The notes beneath the pieces were generated by a model, which was not told the origin of the DNA, ran no database searches, and was given only the letters and a program-made list of their open reading frames with translations. A DNA stretch of 64,000 nucleotides from DATDIC01 sp963777625 (GTDB lineage Bacteria > Pseudomonadota > Alphaproteobacteria > Acetobacterales > Acetobacteraceae). The stretch covers positions 248,001 to 312,000 of the forward strand of contig CAVZRO010000011.1 in assembly GCA_963777625.1 (NCBI GenBank), in the 5' to 3' direction. The first letter of the stretch is position 1, and each line of letters starts with the position of its first letter. Positions 53,986-63,677 of the stretch are shown here, in pieces. Made by a program: the position numbers and the translations under genes.

Positions 53986-55026
53986 ATGACGGTGACAGCG
54001 CCTGGGCTTCCCGGCATGCTGAGCTACCTGACCCGCCGCTTGCTCGAAGTGGCCTTGACGCTGCTGCTGGCGTCGTTCGTCGTGTTCATGGTCACCGAGT
54101 TCTCTCCCGGCAACGTCGCCCGCCGGACATTGGGTCCGTTCGCAACCCAGGAGCAGGTGGACATACTGTACAACCGCCTGCATCTGAACGATCCACTGCT
54201 GGTGCGCTACGCCCGCTGGCTGGGCGTGCTGACCGGGTTGCAGGCCGATCCGCTGCAGGATCCGGCGCTGGGCCTGAACTTCACCGATCCGCGTGGCGCC
54301 CGGTATTTCGGCAATTTCGGCTATTCGACGCTGTACAAGGCGCCGGTGAACGACGTGTTGTGGGACCGGCTGGCCAACACCGCGCTGCTGGCCGGGCTGG
54401 CGTTTGCCGTCATCGTGCCGCTGTCGCTGCTGCTGGGCGTGATCGCCGGAATGCGGGCGGGGAGCGGGACGGACCGTATAGTTTCATCGTTATCTATCGT
54501 GATGACGTCGGTGCCCGAGTTCGCGCTGGGCGTCATGCTGGTGGCGGTGTTTGTGGTCCTGCTGCACTGGCTGCCCGGCACCAGCCCGCTGGAGCGCGAG
54601 GGCGGCTGGCCGATCGCCGCGCAGCTTGTACTGCCGGTCGCCACGCTGGCGATCTACGACGCCGGCTACGTGGCGCGGATCGTACGAAGTTCGATGGCCG
54701 AGGTGATGACGCGGCCCTATGTGCGCACCGCCGTGCTGAAGGGATTGCCGCGGCGAACGGTGATCGTGCGGCATGCGCTGCGCAACGCCATGATCGCTCC
54801 GTTCACGGTGATCCTGCTGCAGATCAACTGGCTGATCGGCGGCGTGGTGGTCACCGAGCTAGTGTTCGGCTATCCCGGGTTCGGCCGCATGCTGCTGGAC
54901 GCGGCATTGTTCGGCGACATTTCGCTGATCGAGGCGGCCACGCTGATCGCGCTGCTGGTTGCCACCGCGACGCAGCTTGCCAGCGATATCGGCTACCGTC
55001 TGCTCGATCCGCAGAGCCGGCGATGA
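53986..55026 (+). CDS. ABC transporter permease, DppB type
   Basis: First membrane subunit of the dipeptide-type importer. MLSYLTRRLLEVALTLLLAS opens; conserved FSPGNVARRTLGPFATQEQV and LHLNDPLLVRYARWL; docking loop MTRPYVRTAVLKGLPRRTVI; NWLIGGVVVTELVFGYPGFG at the end. About 346 residues. ATG 53986 is chosen because upstream codons lie in a repeat. Overlaps the next permease (ATGA). Confidence 0.9.
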   Translation: MTVTAPGLPGMLSYLTRRLLEVALTLLLASFVVFMVTEFSPGNVARRTLGPFATQEQVDILYNRLHLNDPLLVRYARWLGVLTGLQADPLQDPALGLNFTDPRGARYFGNFGYSTLYKAPVNDVLWDRLANTALLAGLAFAVIVPLSLLLGVIAGMRAGSGTDRIVSSLSIVMTSVPEFALGVMLVAVFVVLLHWLPGTSPLEREGGWPIAAQLVLPVATLAIYDAGYVARIVRSSMAEVMTRPYVRTAVLKGLPRRTVIVRHALRNAMIAPFTVILLQINWLIGGVVVTELVFGYPGFGRMLLDAALFGDISLIEAATLIALLVATATQLASDIGYRLLDPQSRR

Positions 55027-55916
55027 GCGTCACCCAGGCACCATTCCCGATTGCCGCCCCGGCGGTCGCCGCCGAAGCCGCCGAACGCGGCGCGCCCGGA
55101 TTGCTGCGCCGCCTGCCCAGTTCACGCGTGGCGATGGTCGGGTTGTCGCTGGTGCTGTTCTGGGTGGTGCTGGCCCTGCTGGCGCCGGTGCTGCCGCTGG
55201 CCTCGCCCAATGTGCAGGACTATGCCGCGATCGGCCATCCCGGTTCGAGCGCGGCACATCTGCTGGGCGTGGACCCGCTCGGGCGCGACGTGCTGTCCCG
55301 CCTGATCTGGGGGGCGCGGACGGTGCTGGCGGTGGCGCCCATCGCGGTGGTCACCGCCTATGTCGTCGGCTGCGCCATGGGTCTGCTGGCCGGATATTAC
55401 CGCGGCTGGGTGGATGTGGTCGTCAGCCGCGTCTCCGACGTGATCCTGAGCTTTCCCGTCGTGGTGCTGTACGTGATCCTGATCGCCAATATCGGCCCGT
55501 CGGCGCTGAATATCGTCGTGGCGGCCGTGCTGGCGTCGGCGCCCGGCATCGCCCGCATCGTGCGTGGCCTGGTGCTGTCGCTGGTGCACCAGGAATTCGT
55601 CGCCGCCGCGGAACTCCGGCGCGAGTCCGATCTGTACATCATGCTGGTCGAGCTGCTGCCGAACTGCCGTGGGCCGCTGATAACCGATTTCTGCCTGCGG
55701 CTTGGATACATCACCATCGCCATCGGGACGCTCGGCTTCCTTGGCCTGGGCCTGCCGCCACCGACACCGGACTGGGGCGGCATGATCAAGCAGGGCACGG
55801 CGATGCTGACCGTGTATCCGCACATGTCGCTCTATCCTGCCTTCGCCATCGTGTCCCTGGTGCTGGGGTTCAATCTTCTGGCCGATGGGCTCACTGAACT
55901 TTCGATGTCGGACTGA
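55023..55916 (+). CDS. ABC transporter permease, DppC type
   Basis: Second membrane subunit. Family landmarks: HLLGVDPLGRDVLSRLIWGA, GLLAGYYRGWVDVVVSRVSD, ILSFPVVVLYVILIANIG, docking loop EFVAAAELRRESDLYIMLVE and GTLGFLGLGLPPPTPDWGGM. 297 residues. ATPase gene starts nine bases after the stop. Confidence 0.92.
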   Translation: MSVTQAPFPIAAPAVAAEAAERGAPGLLRRLPSSRVAMVGLSLVLFWVVLALLAPVLPLASPNVQDYAAIGHPGSSAAHLLGVDPLGRDVLSRLIWGARTVLAVAPIAVVTAYVVGCAMGLLAGYYRGWVDVVVSRVSDVILSFPVVVLYVILIANIGPSALNIVVAAVLASAPGIARIVRGLVLSLVHQEFVAAAELRRESDLYIMLVELLPNCRGPLITDFCLRLGYITIAIGTLGFLGLGLPPPTPDWGGMIKQGTAMLTVYPHMSLYPAFAIVSLVLGFNLLADGLTELSMSD

Positions 55917-55924
55917 GGCGCCGC

Positions 55925-57965
55925 GTGGCCCTGCTGTCGATCCAGAACCTGCGCGTCGAATACCGGACGTCCGCCGGGCGCATGGTGGTCATCCCCGACT
56001 TCTCGCTGGATATAGAACCCGGCGAGAGCGTCGGGCTGGTCGGGGAATCGGGCTGCGGCAAATCGACGCTGCTGATGGCCATCATGCGGTATCTCGGCCG
56101 CAACGGCAGCATCCCGCAGGGGCGCATCCTGTTTGAAGGCCGCGATCTGGTGGCGCTGGCGGAGCCGGAGCTTCGCCGGATCCGGGGTTCGCGCATCGCG
56201 ATCGTGTATCAGGAACCGGCGACGGCGCTGAACCCGAGCCTTACGATCGGGCGCCAGTTGATGGAGGTTCCGCTGCTGCATGGCGCCAGCGGGCGCGATG
56301 CGCGGGCGGCGGTGGTGCGCATGCTGGCCGATGTGCATCTGCCGGACGCCGGCTCCATCATGCGGCGCTACCCGCACCAGACTTCCGGCGGGCAGAAACA
56401 ACGCGTGGTGCTGGCGCTGGCGCTGCTCGCCAACCCGTCGCTGCTGCTGCTGGACGAGCCGACGACGGGCCTGGATGTGACGGTGGCCGCGGCGGTGCTC
56501 GATCTCGTCAACGAACTGCGGCGCAAATACGGGACGGCACTGGTTTATGTGTCGCACAATCTGGGTGTGATCGCGCAGGTCTGCGACCGGGTCGGCGTGA
56601 TGTATGCCGGCGAACTGGTCGAGGATGCGGCGGTCGATGCGTTGTTCGGCCATGCCGCGGCATCCCTATACGCGCGGGCTGATCGCCTCGCTTCCGCGCA
56701 TCGGCGCGGACAAGCGTTCGGCGCCGCTGGTGCCGATCCCAGGTGTCGTGCCAAGCCCGGCCGATCCGCGCCGGGGCTGCAGCTTCGCCCGGCGTTGCAG
56801 CGATGCCGATACCGGGCTGTGCTGCAGCGCCGCGATCCCGCTGCGAGCCGCGGCGGACACGCATTTGGTGCGCTGCAACCGCTTCGAGCACCTGGAGCCG
56901 CTGGCAGTACCGTTCGACGTCGCCATGCCGCAAGGCACCAACAGCGAGCCGATCCTGGAGGCACATGATCTGACCCGTGTGTTCCGGCTCGGGCGGTCCC
57001 GTCTGCTGGCGAACGACCGGCTGGACATTACGGCTCAGCGTGGGCGGGTGCTGGCGGTGGTCGGCGAGTCCGGGTCCGGCAAGACCACGTTCGCGCGTAT
57101 CCTGACCGGGCTCGATCAGGCGACCGGCGGGATGCTCCGTTTCAAAGGAGAGGAGATTGGCCGGACCCTGGTCCGCCGCCGCAGTCGGGCGCAGGTCGCC
57201 GCGATCCAGATGGTGTTCCAGAACCCGGACGGCACGCTCAATCCGTCCCACCGGGTCGGGCGTCCGCTGGGCCGGGCGCTGCGCCGCTTCGGCATCGCGC
57301 GCGGTCGCAAGGCGATCGACGCCCGGGTGCGCGAGCTGCTGGAGATGGTGCGTTTGCAACCATCGGTTCGGCATTCGCTGCCGCGTCAGCTTTCCGGCGG
57401 GCAGAAGCAGCGCATCGCGATCGCCCGCGCATTCGCCGGGAATCCGGAACTGCTGATTGCGGATGAGCCGGTATCGGCGCTGGACGTTTCCGTGCAGGCG
57501 GCGGTGATCAATCTGCTGCTGCGCATCCAGGCCGACAGCGGCACGACGATGGTTTTCATCAGCCACGATCTGGTGCTGGTGCGCTATCTCGCGGACGAGG
57601 TGGTGGTGATGTATCTCGGCCGGGTGATGGAGTTGGGTCCGGTGGAGGCGCTGTTCGCACCGCCCTATCATCCGTATACCGAGGCGTTGCTGTCGGCGGT
57701 GCCATTGCCGGAGCCGGGATCGGGCGGCAGGCGCATCCGGCTGGAGGGGGAAATCCCCAGCCCGCTCGACCCGCCGCCGGGGTGCCGTTTTGCCGGCAGG
57801 TGTCCGCGCAAGGTGGGGGCGGTGTGCGATACGGTGCCGCCACCGGCGCGCGAAGCCTCCGATGGGCACATGATCTTCTGCCATATTCCAATCGAGGAAC
57901 TGCGCCGGGTACCGGCGATGTTTCAGCGGGGCGAGGCGGAGCTCGTGAACGTCGGCGCTAAGTGA
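55925..57965 (+). CDS. Fused DppD-DppF-type ABC ATPase, one frame break
   Basis: Two ATPase domains in one frame. Domain 1: Walker A GESGCGKST, YQEPATALNPSLTIG, signature TSGGQKQR, Walker B LLLLDEPTTGLD, then HPRHPYTRGLIASLP. Near 56663 one surplus G disrupts HPRHPYT. The oligopeptide-type C-terminal cysteine motif GCSFARRCSDADTGLC follows. Domain 2: Walker A GESGSGKTT, FQNPDGTLNPSHRVG, signature LSGGQKQR, Walker B LLIADEPVSALD, then YHPYTEALLSAVPLPE and GCRFAGRCPRKVGAVC. Repaired length is about 680 residues; normally these are two genes. Confidence 0.88.
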
Positions 57966-58183
57966 CCCGTCTGCGTCTTGCCTATTCCGCATGATGCCGC
58001 CGTGTCCGGCCGCCGCTCAAAAGGTGGGTGCTCGCCATGCTCGCGCCAAGCGGCGCTGCGCGTGGCTCCGCTCCCGGCTTCGCCGCTTTTGACCGACAGC
58101 CGGCCACGTCAGCCGATTGCGGGTAGGCGACGGGACGAAGAACAGGCTTTTTCGGCTCCGAACAAAGAACTTTCTCGGAACTG

Positions 58184-59164
58184 CTAGCCGTGGGCGAAAC
58201 GATACGCCGAGCCCAGCAGATCGAACAGGTCGAGCAGCCGGGCCACGTAGTGGTCGTGCACGACGTAGGCGGGCGCGCGGGGGTCGAGCATCTGCCGCTC
58301 CAGCGCGTCCAGCATGCGGTGCAGGCGCCGCGCGTGCAGCCCCGTCCGGCGCTGCACTGGGTCTGACACCAATCCGGCGAAAGCCGCCACACAGGCCGCG
58401 CCCACCATCAGGCTGCCGGTCAGCCCGCCGACCAGCCAGATTGAAGGCGCTGCCGGGAACATCGCGTACCAGGCGCCGCCCAGCCCAGCACCGAACGGGA
58501 ACGACGCGATGGCCGATTGCTGCGCGACGAACGCGGCGAGCGCCGGTCCCAGCGTGACCGCGCCGGGCGTGAGCTGCTTCAACGCCATCGCGCCGGAGCT
58601 GAGCGTCAGCAGCGACGTGGTGATCTCCGCGGCAGCGGCTCGGGTGGCGGCATAACTGCCCATCGCTTCCGTCAGCCGGGTGCGGAACCAGGGATCATCG
58701 GCACGGCGACCGATGGCGATCAGCGCCGGCTCGGCACGCGCGATCAGCCTGGGGTCGGCCAGGATGGTTTCACTCAGAACGTCATGCGCCGGGGGCGCGC
58801 CGGGCTGGGGCAGTTGCAGCAGATCGGCGTGGATGAGCCATTCGATCCGGCGCGACACGTCGGTGCGCAGCACCAGGTTGCGGCGTGCCAGTGCATCCTC
58901 GACACGCGTCGCGCCCAGCTTGCCGGCCAGGGTGCCGGTGGCCTTCATCGCGGCATGGGGCACGGCCAGCACGAGATTTGCGGGAGCGCGCAGGATGTCC
59001 AGGCCGAGTGCCGCACGATGCAGGCGGAGCGTGCCGTGCAACGAGAAATGCCGGTCCACGAAGTCCTGCACCTGCGCATGCCGGGTGACGAAGTAACGGC
59101 GGATACCGTCCTCCACGGCGGCGGCGATCAGTGCATCGGGCGGCGAGGGCATCGATCCGGCCAT
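58184..59164 (-). CDS. DUF6635-like protein
   Basis: Function unknown. About 326 residues: DFVDRHFSLHGTLRLHRAAL and GLDILRAPANLVLAVPHAAM near the N-terminus match what I recall of DUF6635 proteins of alphaproteobacteria. A hydrophobic segment lies in ITTSLLTLSSGAMALKQL and another in APSIWLVGGLTGSLMVGAAC. The C-terminal half ends with MLDALERQML and YVARLLDLFDLLGSAYRF. ATG 59164 is preferred over a TTG at 59173. The 57966-58183 gap holds no gene I can support. Confidence 0.65.
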   Translation of the reverse strand: MAGSMPSPPDALIAAAVEDGIRRYFVTRHAQVQDFVDRHFSLHGTLRLHRAALGLDILRAPANLVLAVPHAAMKATGTLAGKLGATRVEDALARRNLVLRTDVSRRIEWLIHADLLQLPQPGAPPAHDVLSETILADPRLIARAEPALIAIGRRADDPWFRTRLTEAMGSYAATRAAAAEITTSLLTLSSGAMALKQLTPGAVTLGPALAAFVAQQSAIASFPFGAGLGGAWYAMFPAAPSIWLVGGLTGSLMVGAACVAAFAGLVSDPVQRRTGLHARRLHRMLDALERQMLDPRAPAYVVHDHYVARLLDLFDLLGSAYRFAHG

Positions 59165-59218
59165 TGCCGCCAATATAGGGGGGACCTGCCGGGTGGGGGA
59201 GAGTGGTCGAGCGGCGGC

Positions 59219-59656
59219 CTATGCCTGAGGCAGGGGGTGGCCGTCCAGGTCCTCGGCGCGGTCCAGCCTGATCAGCACGGCAAAGCCTTTCTTCTCGGGA
59301 TCACGATCTTTTTCAGGCTGGACGAGGCGCCGCCACACTTCTTCATACGCCGGGCCGGATTTGTGAACGGCGGCGGTGCCGTAGAAGCGGGCAATGCCGC
59401 CTTTCGGCAGCGTGCCGTCGGCACGCAGCGAGGGTTTGCGAAAATAGACCGTGACCTTGGTTCCGTCCTTCAGGTTCTGATTGGTGGATCCCTTGCCACG
59501 CTCCCACAATGCAAGATGCTCGTCGTCATAGACCATCGTGCTGCCGCGCGGGCTGACCTGCGCGTAGCCGCTCGGCAGCGCGGTGGCGACCAGGCACACA
59601 AAATCGGGGAAGGCCGTGTTGATGTGCGGTTGCAGGATTTTTGGGATGGTTGCCAC
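59219..59656 (-). CDS. Pyridoxamine-5'-phosphate-oxidase-fold FMN-binding protein
   Basis: Small split-barrel flavin protein. FVCLVATALPSGYAQVSPRG, MVYDDEHLALWERGKGSTNQ (FMN phosphate region), VTVYFRKPSLRADGTLPKGG and ARFYGTAAVHKSGPAYEEVW. 145 residues. Probably a general FMN or F420-type reductase; not a true PdxH. Divergent from a small gene at 59855. Confidence 0.82.
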   Translation of the reverse strand: MATIPKILQPHINTAFPDFVCLVATALPSGYAQVSPRGSTMVYDDEHLALWERGKGSTNQNLKDGTKVTVYFRKPSLRADGTLPKGGIARFYGTAAVHKSGPAYEEVWRRLVQPEKDRDPEKKGFAVLIRLDRAEDLDGHPLPQA

Positions 59657-59854
59657 GTGGTGCGCTCCTGAATTTCAGGCGGCTGTATCAGGCACCGAGA
59701 GGCGGCTTGCAAGCCGACGCCATTTCCGCACCCCGTCCCCGTCCGATGGCGGGGGCCACAGGATATTAATGACCGGTCCGCCTGATTTCTTCGCGTCTTC
59801 CGCCAAGCCGATGATACGAGTTGTTGCGGACGCCCGACCCAAGGAGACGGCCTG

Positions 59855-60361
59855 ATGAGCACATCCACCGAATACGATGACCGGCTGCTGAGCATGGCTG
59901 AGCGCGAAATGGTCGCACAGACCCTTCCACCGACCGTGGACACGCTGACCAAGGAGGAATTGCAGGCGTTGGGCAAACGGCTGCGTGCGGCACGCGATCG
60001 CTCCCGCCGCATCGCCCGTCAGCAGCAGCGCGAAATGCGCGGAAAGGCCGACCCGCGTGGGGCGACGCCGGCCCGCGACAATACCGGTTCCGAGGGCAAG
60101 ACCGGGGTTCTGGTCGAGGCGTTGAAGCAGGTGACGGCGGCCCTGCGCAAGCTGAACAGGCCGACGGCGACGCAGGTGTTGCGCAAGGCGCTGGACGCCA
60201 AGCAAGCGGCGGTGCCGCATCATCCCGGCTCCGGCGTCACCCGATCCAAGGGCATGCAAGCCAAGGCCAGCAAGCAGCGCTCCGTCCGAATGGACCCGCG
60301 CGAGGTCGGACGGGTGTCGAAAGCGACCAAGGTCGCCCAGGCCAAGCGAGACCATCGCTGA
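59855..60361 (+). CDS. Small basic protein of unknown function
   Basis: 168 residues, many Lys and Arg. MAEREMVAQTLPPTVDTLTK, then a predicted helix KEELQALGKRLRAARDRSRR (possibly coiled) and a basic tail PREVGRVSKATKVAQAKRDH. No known motif. Could be a nucleic-acid-binding protein; that is a guess from composition. GAGACGGCC lies before the ATG. Confidence 0.65.
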   Translation: MSTSTEYDDRLLSMAEREMVAQTLPPTVDTLTKEELQALGKRLRAARDRSRRIARQQQREMRGKADPRGATPARDNTGSEGKTGVLVEALKQVTAALRKLNRPTATQVLRKALDAKQAAVPHHPGSGVTRSKGMQAKASKQRSVRMDPREVGRVSKATKVAQAKRDHR

Positions 60362-60446
60362 CGAAACAGGTGATCTCGCCTGCCTGGTTTCGGGTCGCCA
60401 CGCCGACCAGACCCCGGTCGGCGCGTGCTGCCCACAGGACGGGCAA

Positions 60447-61076
60447 TCAGACGAACTTGGCCGGGAACTGCTTGGCCACCGCGCCAGCCAGTGCGTCGGC
60501 GATCATGTACATGTGACCCTTCATCATCTCCCAGGTCTCCGCCTCTTTTTGATACTGCTTCGCGCGCAGTTCATCGATCTGCATCTCGTGCTGGGCCACG
60601 TGGGCGTTCAGCAGCGCCTTCAATGTTTCCTCGGGAAGGTTTGGATTCGCGCCGGCCAGAAAAGCAGAGAGCTGATCGACGTTCCTGGTTGCGGCCGCGG
60701 TGGCGGCGTTTTTCGCGGTCTGGTTGATACCGGCGTCGAGGTATTGTTTGACGGCGCCATAGTGACCCGCCAGCAGCGTAAATAGCTTTTCGGAGGCAGG
60801 CTTGCCGTAAAACGGCTCGATCGCGGCGGCGATTTGTTTGGCGTTATCAACTACCTGCGCTTCAGCGACCGCCGCGGCCGGCTGATTATGCGCCAACGTA
60901 TCAACCACTACGTTGCGCACCCAGAAGATGTGATCAATCCACAGGTCGCGCATCGACTGATCCGCCTGCATGACCTTGGGCGCGACCGACGATGGAGCCT
61001 GGGCGAGCGCAGGCATCGCGCCGGCTGACAATGTCAGAACGGCGACGAGGGGCAACGAACGACGAAACAACTGCAT
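60447..61076 (-). CDS. Periplasmic protein of an uncharacterised helical family
   Basis: Signal peptide LPLVAVLTLSAGAMPALAQA. Mature part: MRDLWIDHIFWVRNVVVDTL, AAIEPFYGKPASEKLFTLLA, GHYGAVKQYLDAGINQTAKN, FLAGANPNLPEETLKALLNA. This all-helical pattern (a WxxHxxWxR start, EPFYG, then LxxHL) is seen in unnamed bacterial proteins; I know of no assigned function. 210 residues from ATG 61076. It is divergent from the SufR-like regulator, so it may be its target. Confidence 0.78.
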   Translation of the reverse strand: MQLFRRSLPLVAVLTLSAGAMPALAQAPSSVAPKVMQADQSMRDLWIDHIFWVRNVVVDTLAHNQPAAAVAEAQVVDNAKQIAAAIEPFYGKPASEKLFTLLAGHYGAVKQYLDAGINQTAKNAATAAATRNVDQLSAFLAGANPNLPEETLKALLNAHVAQHEMQIDELRAKQYQKEAETWEMMKGHMYMIADALAGAVAKQFPAKFV

Positions 61077-61186
61077 CGATTTCCTCCTTTGGGTGAACAC
61101 CGGCTTGATCTGACACGGTTCAGGCAGTTAGTCAATATTTATATGACATATCTTGCACAATCATCCGTTCAGGGGTATTGGTCGCG

Positions 61187-61834
61187 ATGGAGGTACCCGT
61201 GCTGGACATCCTCGGAACCCGTCAGAAAGAGCTGCTGCGCGCCCTGCTCGGTGTCCTGGAGGGGCTTTCGGTCGAAGAACTGGCGGAACGGCTTGGCATC
61301 ACTCGCAACGCCATTCGCCAACACCTCGCGGCCTTGGGCAACGATGGCCTGGTCGCGCCCGGCCAGATGCGCGCGTCCGGCGGGCGGCCTGGGCAGCTCT
61401 ATCTGCTGACCGCCAAGGGCCGGGAGTTGTTTCCTCGGCGCTACTCCTGGTTCGCGGAGCTGCTGATTGGACTGGTTCGCCGCGAACGTGGGCCGGACGG
61501 GCTACATGAGCGTCTGCGCACGCTCGGGACGGAGGCGGCGGCCGAGCTGCGCCAGCGGCATCCCGGCAGCGACGATCTGAATGGTTCGGTGGACCGGCTG
61601 GCGGGCTTGATGGCGGAGCTTGGATATGAGGCGACCACGCGAACCGATCCGGCGGCGGCGCCGGTGATCGAAGCGAGCAATTGCATCTTCCATCGCCTGG
61701 CCGTGCAGGATCCGGAGATCTGCGCGTTCGACCTGGCGCTGATGTCGAGCTTCAGCGGCGCGAAGGTCGAGCACCAGGAGTGCATGGCCCGCGGCGGAGC
61801 GGTCTGCCGGTTCCGCTTCAGCCGGTCATCCTGA
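61187..61834 (+). CDS. SufR-like winged-helix regulator with cysteine cluster
   Basis: DeoR/ArsR-type HTH at about residues 15-75: LSVEELAERLGITRNAIRQH, then LAALGNDGLVAPGQ and GRPGQLYLLTAKGRELFP (wing). C-terminal sensor has C166, C179, C199 and C207 in NCIFHRLA, ICAFD, HQECMARGGAVC. Cys spacing x12 then x19 then x7 resembles iron-sulfur SufR proteins. About 215 residues. May sense Fe-S status or redox and control the divergent periplasmic gene or itself. Confidence 0.82.
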   Translation: MEVPVLDILGTRQKELLRALLGVLEGLSVEELAERLGITRNAIRQHLAALGNDGLVAPGQMRASGGRPGQLYLLTAKGRELFPRRYSWFAELLIGLVRRERGPDGLHERLRTLGTEAAAELRQRHPGSDDLNGSVDRLAGLMAELGYEATTRTDPAAAPVIEASNCIFHRLAVQDPEICAFDLALMSSFSGAKVEHQECMARGGAVCRFRFSRSS

Positions 61835-61842
61835 TACCGGAT

Positions 61843-63045
61843 TCAGCCGGTTGCCGCGGCCACCGCTTCCCTGCCCGCCGATCCGCGCGCGGTTCCGCAG
61901 CACAGCACGCTCAGCAGCAAGATGACCGCGACCAGCACGAGCACGAGCTCTGGATGGCCTCGGTCAATCAGGAACCCGCATGGCACCGGGGTAACGGCGG
62001 ACCCGAGCGGCAGCCCGGCGCTGACGAAACCGAACACCTTGCCGATCTGTCCGGGGGGCGCCGCGTCTTTCACCATGACGTCACGCGGCGTGCGACTGGC
62101 ACCGAATGTCAGGCCGGCGCAGAACATCAGCGCGATCACCGCCAGATCCGGCAGGCTGAGCCAGTTCACCGCCAGGACAAGCACCGCGGAGCCGATCGTC
62201 AGTGCCACCGCGAACCCCAGCACGTGCCGCTTGTAGGTATCGGAGAACCAGCCGCCCACGAGCACGCCGCAGGTTGATCCGACCATGTAGGCGGTCAGCG
62301 CTGTGGAGGCGGTCTCGAGGCGCATGGATTTGACGGTGTGCAGCACGGTCACCAGCCACGACTGCACGCCGGCGCCGGCCATCGAGCCCAGCATGAAGAA
62401 GGCGAAAAACAGCAGCATGGTGCGGCTGGTCAGCAGCTCCCGCCCCGACAGTTTCGTCGGCGATGCTTCGTGCCGTATCTGGTCTTTCAGGATCCCGCTT
62501 TGCAACACGATGGAGACAACCACCGGCACGCCGAGCAGCCCGACCACGACCAGGCCGGCACGCCAGCCGATGGTGAGCGTCAGCAGCGCGATCACCGGGG
62601 GCGCCGACGAGAACCCGAGATTTCCGCTGAACGTATGCAGTGCGAAGCAGCGGCCCATGCGGTCCTTGTCCACCGAGCCGGTGATGATCGCATAGTCCGC
62701 CGGATGGATGACTGAATTGCCGACGCCGGACAGCATCGCCAGGACCAGTATTTGCCAGAAGCTTGTTGCCAGTCCCATTGCCGCCATCGACAGCGACATC
62801 AGCAATGCGCCGCCGATCAGGAAGTATTTCGCACCGTGGCGATCGACCAGGAACCCGACTGGTGTCTGCAACAGTGCGGTGGTGGCCGACATTGCCGCGA
62901 TACTCAGGCCGAGCACGGCGAAGCTGACATGAAATACCTGCTGCCAGACCAGGAACATCGGCGGCAGGCACAGAACATAGAAGTGCGACAGGAAATGACC
63001 GTTGCCGATCAGCAGGTTGACGCGGGTCGTCCGGCTCACAGCCAT
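61843..63045 (-). CDS. MFS transporter
   Basis: Inner-membrane carrier of 400 residues, about 12 helices. NGHFLSHFYVLCLPPMFLVW, loop 2 TPVGFLVDRHGAKYFLIGGA, GVGNSVIHPADYAIITGSVD, central loop QIRHEASPTKLSGRELLTSR, second-half GVLVGGWFSDTYKRHVLGFA. The pattern is close to the fosmidomycin-resistance/cyanate-type MFS group. Convergent with the SufR-like gene by eight bases. Substrate unknown. Confidence 0.87.
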   Translation of the reverse strand: MAVSRTTRVNLLIGNGHFLSHFYVLCLPPMFLVWQQVFHVSFAVLGLSIAAMSATTALLQTPVGFLVDRHGAKYFLIGGALLMSLSMAAMGLATSFWQILVLAMLSGVGNSVIHPADYAIITGSVDKDRMGRCFALHTFSGNLGFSSAPPVIALLTLTIGWRAGLVVVGLLGVPVVVSIVLQSGILKDQIRHEASPTKLSGRELLTSRTMLLFFAFFMLGSMAGAGVQSWLVTVLHTVKSMRLETASTALTAYMVGSTCGVLVGGWFSDTYKRHVLGFAVALTIGSAVLVLAVNWLSLPDLAVIALMFCAGLTFGASRTPRDVMVKDAAPPGQIGKVFGFVSAGLPLGSAVTPVPCGFLIDRGHPELVLVLVAVILLLSVLCCGTARGSAGREAVAAATG

Positions 63046-63176
63046 CGAGGGTCTCTTTTACGGACGATGGCCAGGATGTAATGCGGGGCGGCGCTGGTCA
63101 ACGTGCCCCTGTCACCTTGCCCCTACGCAGGGCCGGACGCGGGTTGTAGGCTTAGGCCGTGCCAACGGAGGGGTGC

Positions 63177-63650
63177 ATGCCTGCCGATGCAAGCTGGAAA
63201 CCTGCCGGTTATCCGAGCGTCACGCCTTATCTGATCGTGCGCGGCGCCGAGCGGGCCATTGCGTTCTATCAGAAGGTATTCGGCGCGACGGTGCGTCTGC
63301 GGCTGGACGGACCGAACGGGCGGATCGGTCATGCGGAACTGGCCATCGGCAATTCGTTGATCATGCTGGCCGATGAGGTGCCGGAACGGAACGTGCTGGC
63401 GCCCGCGCCGGGCGGACGCGACGCCGTCGCGCTGCATTTGTATATCGCCGATGTCGACGCCGTTGTCCGCGCCGCGCAGGCGGCAGGCGCCGTTGTGAAA
63501 CAACCTGTTGAAACGAAGTTCTACGGCGACCGTCTGGGCACTATCGTCGATCCGTTCGGACATGTGTGGCACGTGTCCACGCATGTCGAGGACGTGTCGC
63601 CGGAGGAAATTGGGCGGCGCGCCGCGTCGCTGAGTGATACGTCGTCCTGA
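63177..63650 (+). CDS. VOC/glyoxalase-fold protein (PhnB-like)
   Basis: Small beta-alpha-beta metal-binding-fold protein. YPSVTPYLIVRGAERAIAFY, QKVFGATVRLRLDGPNGRIG, HAELAIGNSLIMLADEVPER, then VDAVVRAAQAAGAVVKQPVE and RLGTIVDPFGHVWHVSTHVE. 157 residues from ATG 63177. Catalytic role uncertain; such proteins often lack an activity assignment. Confidence 0.87.
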   Translation: MPADASWKPAGYPSVTPYLIVRGAERAIAFYQKVFGATVRLRLDGPNGRIGHAELAIGNSLIMLADEVPERNVLAPAPGGRDAVALHLYIADVDAVVRAAQAAGAVVKQPVETKFYGDRLGTIVDPFGHVWHVSTHVEDVSPEEIGRRAASLSDTSS

Positions 63651-63677
63651 CCGAACCATCGGGATTTACACGCAGCC

